From the NCBI GenBank assembly GCA_905331475.1, contig CAJNYU010003665.1, positions 79,733 to 143,732 on the forward strand: a DNA stretch of 64,000 nt, written 5' to 3'. A program made the translations under genes and the position numbers. The first letter of the stretch is position 1; every line of letters begins with the position of its first letter. Source of the DNA: Rotaria socialis (taxonomy: Eukaryota > Rotifera > Eurotatoria > Philodinida > Philodinidae). The notes under the pieces are model-generated. The model was not told the DNA's origin. It worked only from the letters and a program-made list of their open reading frames with translations, and made no database searches. Below, piece after piece: positions 48,530-57,347 of this stretch.

Positions 48530-50625
48530 ATGTCATCACAACGTTATACTGAAACAAGAACAGTTCGTGAAGAAAATCGGCCTGGTAACAATGGATACGG
48601 TATACCCATAAATTCACGAATCAATGTACCCATTGAGTATTCGGCCGATAAACCTCATGAAGAACGTGTACAAGAACTTATTCGTCAACGCAATACAAAT
48701 GTGCAATGGGTAAATGATTCTTCCACTGGAGCCGAAAAGTTTCGAGTTACTATAAATATAGAAGGATTTCATCAAAACGAGGTACGTCAATATTATCGAT
48801 TTTACCTAGATATAATGTTTTTTTCTTACTTTAATGAATAGGTCAATATGCGTGTTGATGGTAATAAGCTTGTTGTTTATGGTGAACATATCGTGAATCA
48901 AAATCAAGTAAGTACGAGAAAATGAAAAAATAATTACTTTCATAGAATTCTTGATGTTCTTGTTTTTGCCTAAATATATTTTTTATAGAGTACAGAAAAA
49001 AAAATCATTGAAAAATCCTATGAATTACCTCGCGACATTGATATACACAGGTAAAATTATCTAAAATTAAACTCGGTCAATAGTTTTATTAAAGGTACTT
49101 CAATTTTTAGCCCACAGGTAACATATCCAACGGCGATAACAATGCAAATTGATTTTCCTTCACGTCATTCAAATGTTATCATTGATGATGGTCGTTTATC
49201 CAGGAAACTCGTATCCGATTATGATACGTCTTATCGTGCACCACTAGGATTTTCTCAAGAGAAAAGCTCAAGTGAATATACATCCACTAGAAAAATTGGC
49301 GGTGGTAGCGGTGTAGGCGGCCTTGTTAGTGGTGGTTATCCGCGAAGTCCAAGTAAAACTAATATTTGAAATATATTGATAGAAAATTAGTAAAAACAAT
49401 TAATTTAGATCCACGTATTTATTCTTCCTATGAAAGATTATTTGACAATGCCACTAGTGGTCTTGATAAAACATATTCATCGGATAATTATTATTCAGCA
49501 AGAAAAAGTCAAAGTCCAGCACGTCGTGGACTTTCCGATTCGACAACCGATTCATTCAATACATCAACGAACCCAACATATACATATCGTGTAGCAGGAG
49601 ATGATATTCAACCAAGAACAACATTTGCATCGACATCCCGTGGCAATAATAGTAATGTTATTGAGAAAACATTCAGTGAAACACATCGTGAAACTCATCA
49701 TCGACGCTCAAGTCCAACAACAGGTGTACAGTCATCACATGAAGTTGAACATAAACGTTCGGGCAGCCCATCACTAGCCAAAACTCTCGATGACGATCGG
49801 TTCCGAACCAATTTCGCCATTGGTGGTAGCACCATAATACCATCAAAATCATTAAATGAATTTGAACGTCATCGCTCGGGCAGCACATCAATAAGCAAAA
49901 CTCTCGATGACGATCGGTTTCGAACCAATCTTACCATTGGTGGTAGCAGCATAACACCACCAAAATCATTAAATGAATTTGAACGTCATCGCTCGGACAG
50001 TACATCAATAGGCAAAACTCTCGATGACGACCGGTTTCGAACCAATCTTACCATTGGTGGTGGCAACATAGCCCCACCAAGATCATTAAATGAATTTGAA
50101 CGTCGTCGCTCGAACAGCGCATCAATAAGCAAAACTCTCGACGAAGATCGTTTTCGAACCAATCTTACCATTGGTGGTAGCAGCATAGCACCACCAAGAT
50201 CATCACGTAATGTTGAAGTACGTGAATATTCACGACGTGTTGGCGGTGGTACAAACAATAATGATTATAATTTCATTAATGATCAACCATCATTATTTAC
50301 GCAAGATTTCAATTCAGACGCATTTTATCGAAGCGCTTTTCAACCACAAGTATTTACTGATGATCGTGGCCACAATCGTGTTGAAATGAAACTTGATGTA
50401 CAAAATTACGAGCCCAATGAAATAAAAGTATCAGTTAGTGGCAATGATCTTATCGTTAGAGCTGAACACAATGTTGAACGACCACCGACATCGTCAACAC
50501 GATCTTCTTTTTTTAAACAAATAACCTTACCACCAAATACTGATTTAGGTAGTATATCATCACAATATCGTCCCGATGGCAAACTTCATATTACAGCAAC
50601 CTTACCCAATGAAAAGCTTCCATAG
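48530..50625 (+). CDS. Double alpha-crystallin-domain small heat shock protein with 39-aa tandem repeats, 612 aa
   Basis: Five exons: 48530-48781, 48842-48907, 48989-49050, 49111-49352, 49409-50625. Two alpha-crystallin domains (ACD) flank a long low-complexity linker. ACD1 spans about residues 58-150 (FRVTINIEGF..VNMRVDGNKLVVYGEH, ending in a PTAITMQIDFP strand). ACD2 spans about 520-612 (RVEMKLDVQNYEPNEIKV, then DGKLHITATLP). The linker holds Ser/Arg-rich sequence and four 39-residue repeats with core KTLDDDRFRTNL.IGG. Such proteins act as ATP-independent holdases; two ACDs in one chain are known in flatworms, but this repeat is unfamiliar to me. No IxI motif follows ACD2. The acceptor TTGTCTTTTTAG lies 28 nt upstream of the ATG. 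Confidence 0.9.
49744..50211 (+). repeat. 117-bp coding tandem repeat, four copies
   Basis: Copies at 49744-49860, 49861-49977, 49978-50094 and 50095-50211. Each encodes 39 residues with the pattern (F/V)E(R/H)(H/R/K)RSxS, then KTLD(D/E)DRFRTN, IGGS, I.P(P/S)(K/R)S. Copies 2-4 are very alike; copy 1 is the most diverged. All are exactly in phase, so copy number can change without frameshift. Confidence 0.95.
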
Positions 50626-52440
50626 GATAGAATAAAATTTTGTTTCCTTTTATCCTGTATTCATTTTTGGAATAAGTCGTTTTTTTTCCTTTAATTTAAA
50701 TAAATATACATAATTTTCAATCGCTATTCAAAGACTTTACTCTTAGAAATATAAATGATCTTCTTCGTGGGTGTTCGGTTATGAGGAACAAGTTTTTTTT
50801 CCCGAGAGAAGTACACAATGCACTATAAAGATATTTTAAATAAATGGGGGTTTACTGTAACAGTCATTAAGCTTAAAATAGAACATAAATTACACGAGTA
50901 ATATCGCATTAATGAAATATAAATAGAACAAATTGTCGAGTAGCTATTTGCATCAATGAATAGTGTGCCATCGTCGTTTTATGCTTTTTTTTATTTTAAA
51001 CGATAAAATCATATGCTAACTAAAACGTAAAAACAAATCATACATTAATAGAAAATTAGTGTGTTGTGATTCTCTCTTTTTAATTCGAACTTAAGGTTTT
51101 GATATGAATCGATTTTTATATTTATCAAAAATGTCTGTTTCATACTTATTGATTCATAATAGTCAAACTTCTAATTTGAATTTTTACATGATTCTTGTTT
51201 TCATGTTTCTGGATCAACACTATTATCAAAATAAATTGTACAATGACATTAATAAACTACTTTTTTGATAAAAACAAAATGATCATTTACAAGAAAGTAG
51301 AGTTAAGTTGTTTGACTCTAGCTTAAAAAACGTAATTTCGAACTCCCGAACAAGAAGACCACTGGTCAAAATCAGTTTCAACATTCTTCGCTGATGCTTT
51401 AGTCCTAGTAGTTGAATACAATTATAAATTAAGGAATAACCTTGTCGCTCGAATATGCATAGATTTTCTTTAATTTATTAAGTCATAGTACTTGATTTTC
51501 ATTTTATTCTTACTTTCAATCTTTGACAATTAACATATTTCTTTCGTTGCATTTTTTAGAAGAGCATCTATTAAACGAATATTTATCAGCTCTATTCTAT
51601 TTAATGAAAAACAAAATCATTACGAAAGCATTCTTTATCAATAAACGAGAAGAACTAACATTTATAAATATATTTGATTAGTATTTTCCTCTATATCCAT
51701 ATAAATTATAATCAAATATTGAATTAAACGTCACAGACCTTAAAATTTCAATTTATAAAATCAACGAAATCTATTTGCTATAGAATTTATTTTGTACTGT
51801 AAAAGTGCAATTGAATATAACGTAATAAAATTGTACTTAAAGAAGTCAAGTACTAAATAATAGGAAATATCTACAGTTGATTGTTAAGATCTCAGCATCA
51901 ATCGCCCCTGCGATATTCTTCATGTTTGTATCAATTTGGTGGCATTCTGTTTTTGAATTGTTTATCATTCAAAACTCATTGAATACATAACATATGAGAA
52001 AGTAAAATCTGGATGAAATATTCGATTAATTAATTGGTTTCAATTCTCTCCGTAAGTGCATTTACAGGTAGAGTTCGATAAATTGTTCCTGAAAAAAATG
52101 AAGCTGTGCAATGTACGACAGAAATATTTAGTTAACAGAACTTCCTTTAGAATCTGATAACGTCAATGTAAGATTGTCAACTTACAAGAAATGAATAAAA
52201 CTCAGACAACAATGATTCATCAAGCTGCAATTTTTGTGAATTCCGAAAAAAAGATTCCATTTTTTACCCTTTCTTTCATCGTTAGAAAGACTTCAGCGCG
52301 CAGTAAATATTTGTTTTTCTTCTTTTACTTAAAAATATTGTTGTATACAGGTAAAGTTGTTTCAACGAGTTTTGATAAAAAAAGCGTAACAAAGAAAGTT
52401 TGATTTGGAGAAATTTGTTTAAAGACCCAATTCAATTTCA
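50626..52440. other. Intergenic region sHSP / B-box-like gene
   Basis: AT-rich. An open frame at 52191-52403 lacks domains or splice support and overlaps the likely promoter/5' UTR of the next gene. Nothing else is seen. Confidence 0.55.
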
Positions 52441-53766
52441 ATGGTGTCAACTAGCGTTGATAATAATCCATGTTCAATATGTGGTGTCAGAAGATGGGTA
52501 CTTCCATGTGACGGCTGCCATCGATTGTTTTGTTTCAAACATGTATCCGATCATCGAGCCGACCTTACAAAACAACTGGATACCATCCAAAATCAGTATG
52601 ATAATTTAAAACTTATTTATAATCAACATGAGAAATATCAAGAACATCCATTATTTTCCTTTATCGATGTATGGGAGCAGGATAGTATAGCTAAAATTCA
52701 ACAAACCGCTGAAAAGGCTCGCGAGGAACTCCGGAAAGTACACGATGAAGCCAACGATCAAATGAAAGCTGCGCTTAAGCATTTCAATGAACAAATGAAT
52801 ATTGGACGTCAAAAGGATGACTATACAGAAAGAGAACTTGATGAATGGAAAGAACAATTAATAAACATCAGAAAACAATTAGAAACCCCGTGTGATATTG
52901 AGTTAGTATCAGATAATACCGTAGCTCCAATACATATGATTAAGATCAATACGACAAAACCGAAATTATTGCTTGAAAATGCCCCAATTTCCCAAAACAC
53001 GCCACCAGATGAAGAAACAAGCAATATCCAATGTCCCAATGATAACGATGAGGAAATTACTAAGCAACAATCAGCTATCATTGATGTTACTGAGATACCT
53101 GTCGTAGAATGTATAGTTCGTTTTTGTATAAATTTCTTATAGACACAATTTGTATTTATAGCTTCCGAATCGACTGAACCAAGTGCTATATCGAAAGTTG
53201 AAACTCAGATAACTCTTAATTCGTCCACTATGTCCTTGATTGAATCGGATCGTCTACTTGATCCAACTAAAAAGCACGATCTTTTGTTTCTTAAGCTTAC
53301 ATCTGAAATTCATTCTGAATTACCGCAAATTCTGAGTCAATTAACTGATCATCATTTACATATATTCCATCAAAGAGATGATTTTCTGAATCAATTAAAA
53401 TTTTGCGAACAAGCAATAATTTTTATTGATGTTTCGGATATACCATTGGATGAACGAAACTATTTATTAGACAGTATTTCAGAAGTCGATGATGTGTATT
53501 ATCTATATATTCGTGGTTGTCCATCGGATGATGATGATGAACGTTGCTATTTTTTTCGACGATATCCAAAGATAAAAGCAATGTTTGAAAACGAACAACG
53601 TCTTATGGTTCAATGGGCAATAGATACAGCAAATGAATATAAAACTATGGGTGATGTGTACCTAGAAAATGGTGATAAGGAAAATGGACGTAAATGCTTT
53701 GAGCAAGGTATTGCATTGTATAAAAGTTTATCGGTTTTTTTCAATGAAAAACGACGCATTCGATAA
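52441..53766 (+). CDS. B-box-like zinc finger, coiled-coil protein with unfamiliar C-terminal domain, 424 aa
   Basis: Two exons: 52441-53110 and 53162-53766. The N-terminal finger is C11-x2-C14-x8-C23-x2-C26-x4-C31-x2-H34-x3-H38, a B-box-type zinc pattern. A charged helix or coiled coil follows (about 45-145), then an acidic linker. The C-terminal half (about 235-424) is alpha/beta in character: AIIFIDVSDIPLDER, then VYYLYIRG, then an amphipathic helical end EYKTMGDVYLENGDKENG with TPR-like spacing. I recall similar regions in uncharacterised rotifer proteins, sometimes beside ADP-ribosyltransferase domains, but cannot name it. The next gene seems to carry a related region. No RING is present, so it is not a full TRIM. 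Confidence 0.8.
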
Positions 53767-53810
53767 AATAAAAATAATACTAACTTACTAATATTAGATT
53801 TTTGAATTTT

Positions 53811-53812
53811 AG
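53811..53812 (+). promoter_or_regulatory. 3' splice acceptor just upstream of the 53817 start codon
   Basis: TTTTTGAATTTTAG ends 4 nt before ATG 53817 and 45 nt after the previous stop. With no obvious donor or upstream exon in so short a gap, it fits a spliced-leader acceptor for the second gene of an operon-like pair. Alternatively it splices to an unseen donor in the upstream gene. Confidence 0.45.
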
Positions 53813-53816
53813 ATAA

Positions 53817-54299
53817 ATGTCAGTTATTAGCACTTCTCTACTTGTTCTTCTTGATCCTCAAGAGGAACATAAAAATTTCGAAATAATATTTGATTCGCAT
53901 GTATTTTGTCGATTTACAAATAAAACTAAATGCTTAAAACATGTTTCATCTCGTCTTACAAATATTCGTCTCTTACATTTTTTTATACCAAAATGTGAAC
54001 ATCTAGTTATGGAAAACGGTCCCCATTTTTACAATACAATATATTATATTTATTGTGTTGATGGAGCAAGTATTAAGGAAATGAAACAACAATACGATTA
54101 TCCGATGTTTGTTAAAGTTTTCCATGTTGAATGTTTAGCAACGTATTTACGTCAAGCAGCTATTTCGCATTTAATTGAACAAGCTGAACGTCGAAAGCAT
54201 GAACCTGACGAACACGAACTTGCATTACAAGCAGCAGCTGAATTTTCCGATGCATTAGCCAATAAACTGTCCGAGTATATGATTGAAAAAACTTGTTAA
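53817..54299 (+). CDS. Hypothetical protein, 160 aa, related to the C-terminal half of its upstream neighbour
   Basis: Single exon, starting 50 bp after the previous stop. It reads SLLVLLDPQEEH at the N-terminus, then IYYIYCVDGASIKEM, then a helical tail CLATYLRQAAISHLIEQAERR. The order beta strand, YY(I/L)Y strand, acidic turn, then long helices parallels the neighbour's VYYLYIRG...NEYKTMGDVYLENG region. The two may therefore be diverged tandem copies. No known family is recognised. It may be co-transcribed with the upstream gene and trans-spliced, or be an alternative last exon of it. Confidence 0.65.
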   Translation: MSVISTSLLVLLDPQEEHKNFEIIFDSHVFCRFTNKTKCLKHVSSRLTNIRLLHFFIPKCEHLVMENGPHFYNTIYYIYCVDGASIKEMKQQYDYPMFVKVFHVECLATYLRQAAISHLIEQAERRKHEPDEHELALQAAAEFSDALANKLSEYMIEKTC

Positions 54300-54528
54300 C
54301 CGACAAGTGATAATTAATAAATAGTATTGATATGTTAGATTTGTACGTGCAGACTATTTATATAAATGTATATGTCTGCCATTACTCTGCTAATTATTCT
54401 GCTAAATAGCCTGATGTTTTCACAAATAAAAAAAACAGTCTTTTAACGGCGTAATTTTAAGTTTTAGAAGAACAACACTCTCCAGCCTTCACGCCAAATA
54501 TACGAGGAAGAAATAAAAGCATTTATTT

Positions 54529-54825
54529 CCCAGGCCGAACATTCCGGCCACGGGATCCCATAGAATACTCCAGGAAATATGCAGGAAAGTCACCATATCC
54601 TGCAGGAAAACACGGGAAATCGCTGGTACATGGAAGCAGTATTCCGGTCAAAAATCCAACCGAACTTTTCCGGCGGATTCCTGCCAAGTTCCGGTGCTTT
54701 CCGTCAGGAATTGATCGGAAATCACCGGAAAAAATCCGAAAATTTTCCAACCGGAATACTGCTTCCACAAAATAAACGGAACCACTCGGAACCAGCCGTT
54801 TCCAGGCCGGACTGTTCGACCTGGG
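54529..54825. mobile_element. Non-autonomous element with nested inverted repeats (~300 bp)
   Basis: Terminal arms CCCAGGCCGAACATTCCGGCC (54529-54549) and its near-exact inverse (54805-54825) show two mismatches. An inner inverted pair TGGAAGCAGTATTCCGG / CCGGAATACTGCTTCCA lies at 54631-54647 and 54751-54767. It is rich in CCGG and GGAAA words and far more GC-rich than its surroundings. TTTAT flanks occur on both sides, but a target duplication is not certain. There is no transposase, so it is MITE-like. Open frames in it are artefacts. Confidence 0.8.
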
Positions 54826-57347
54826 TTTATGATTAGTCGTAATTTATTAAAACTAGGTATTTTTTGTTGTTGTTGCTTTACAATAATTCTGATGACTTGC
54901 TATTTTTAATTTTCTTGCCGATGAGCAACAATTCAAACACAGAATTCTTATCGATTACCGGTTGAATATTTATTCTTAGCGTGTAGCCAAATATAAATAA
55001 AGGGATTACCTTTTCTTATTCGATACCATTGAAGCTTATCATAAAATCAACTGGTTAAAGATATTTTTTTACAATGTACTTTGTCATCTCGAATCAAAAT
55101 TGACCTATTTCGATTCAATCATAAAAGTTGTCTATTCCACGTTTTATTTATATTACGGAGATAGTCAATATATCATCAAGTTGGACTCACTTCTGATGAT
55201 CACGCGTAAGATATGTCGCATGTGTGCTCTTCATTAGCTAAAATTCTTCGTTAATTTTCTAATTTGTGTCTTGCTCCTGGTAAATAATGGTCACTACGGA
55301 AGAACTATTAAATAAATTTGTATAAAGTACAGTATTCTACCTTTTTTCGATTGTAGTACATTGTGAACTTAATCTGATTTGAAATACTGTTTTTATTGAG
55401 CATGATGCATAGTTTACTGAGTGTTGATATTGCGGTTCTTATCAATTTCGAAACGATTTACGATGCATTTAAAAAGTACAAGAGCAATAGAGAAATCAAC
55501 ACTTGGTAGCTATATGAGGATTAGTAGGGAAAAAAAGCGGTTGAAAAGAAAATCAAGTTCTTTTATACAATTTTTGTCGCTTTTATTCGTCATCTTCATC
55601 GTCGTCAGGTGTTTCGTTGCTGTATAAGAAAGAAAAATGATTTGAAAGTAAACTATTTAAGAATTAGCTATGATCATGTCAATAATAGAATTCGACTTGT
55701 TAGTATCACTGTTTTGTTCATATATTAACTTTTTCTAAGTATATTAGTTTTCAAGTTTGCGCTAGATGCGAGATGATACCAGACTAGCATACTGCTAGTA
55801 AATCGTTCATTCAATGAGATATAATTCTTCAAGCGAAGAGCTTAGAATCTACAAGAACTACATTGATCATGAATCAATGGAATAGCGCTTATAAAACTTT
55901 TGTACGACTATTCGTTAAACAGCTGCAATATTAATAGTAATAATAATACATTAGATGACAGATGCATCTCATCGGTCTCTTTGTATTGAACTCAACAAAA
56001 AGCAAATAAATCAACCGTAAAACAAGAACAAATATCATCGTTATCTATTTACTTGAACCTGTAGCTGATTGTCTCGTGTATATTGTGAGTTTAGTCTCTG
56101 ACTCTTTTACCTATATTTTAATGTGATGAACGAAGACAATTTTTTTTCTCGTACTTTAATTATTGAAGTGATATGAAAAACAATTGAAATTTATTCTATA
56201 ATATGATTTTATATAATAATTTTAACTGAAATCTAATCTTTCTTTGTAAAAAAAAATGGAAAGTAATTTGATAAAATTTTATTGAACTAATAGTTAAAGA
56301 CGTAGACCATTCTCGAATAATTCCTATAGCTGATTTCCAGACGAAAGCTTCAACCAAACTTAGGCTTAAATAATATGTATAGTTTAAAAATAAACCAATA
56401 AAAATAAAATGCTTTACTGCTGTATAATTGCTATGTGCTATCTTGGCAGAGTTAATTAAAATATTGACCGAAGAAGTATTTTTAGCGAATTCTGCAATTT
56501 TGTATAATTGTATAAGATCATGATTTGTTATATTGTAAATAATTATTTCTTGTTTCTAATGTTTTTTTTTATTTGTGTGTGCCAGAAAACTTCATTCAAG
56601 GAGTTCAAAAATGACACACACGCACAGATACCGAGAAGGGAAAAAAAGAGAAAAAACAAACAGTTGCTTGAAAGAAAAAAGAAGAGCTATAACGAAAAAG
56701 TCAGATCGAGCGAGCAAGTGAAAAAGAACATCTGTGTATACACGCGTATTAAAAAGAACAAAAAGAAAGCTTCACATTACACAATATTCTTAGTAACGTG
56801 CAGATTCTTGTTTTCCAAAAAAATACAAAATCGAAAAAGAAAAAAAAACAATCCAACGTTTTTTTTAAAGGCCATCGTACTTGTTGATAGATCATAAAAA
56901 CAATCGATGACTATTGCTGCTTAGGTTGTGAGAGAAAAGGCATTTTGGACGCGATTCGATCACTCGAATCTTTCTTCCACGAATAATAATATTATTGTCT
57001 TAACCATCACTGTTATTGTAGATAGACATGAGAAGAATTAAAGCACGATTACCTGTACATATTAAAAGTATGAAATAGAAAAGAAACTTAATGCTCACGA
57101 AATAATCAACAGCACTGAAAAGAAAATCAATTTACGCATCTTTAACAGTTTCCTTTCTTTTCTCAACTAAGACGAATTGAGCATGAAGTGCATTGAAAAG
57201 AAAAAAACGGACATCTATTTTGCTAGTAAAAAATATATCAAGAGAAAAGAAAAAGAACTTTTGAATTCGTAGAAAAAAGACAAGAAAACGAAATGGGATA
57301 TATCTCGAATAGTAAGCACAGATGAGAATAAGCATTGGATACAGAAA
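54826..57347. other. Convergent intergenic region
   Basis: AT-rich, with A-rich blocks at 56640-56860 that produce Lys-rich spurious frames. No gene is supported. It presumably includes the Gs alpha 3' UTR near 57300. Confidence 0.55.

Noticed and set aside
49673..50258. Minus-strand frames inside the sHSP exon
   Set aside because: Shadows of the tandem repeat; the sense strand has clear crystallin domains.
54523..54836. Frames of about 80 codons on both strands
   Set aside because: They lie entirely in the inverted-repeat element and mirror its palindromic structure.
56508..56897. Lys-rich 129-codon frame
   Set aside because: A-rich low-complexity sequence; no family resemblance.
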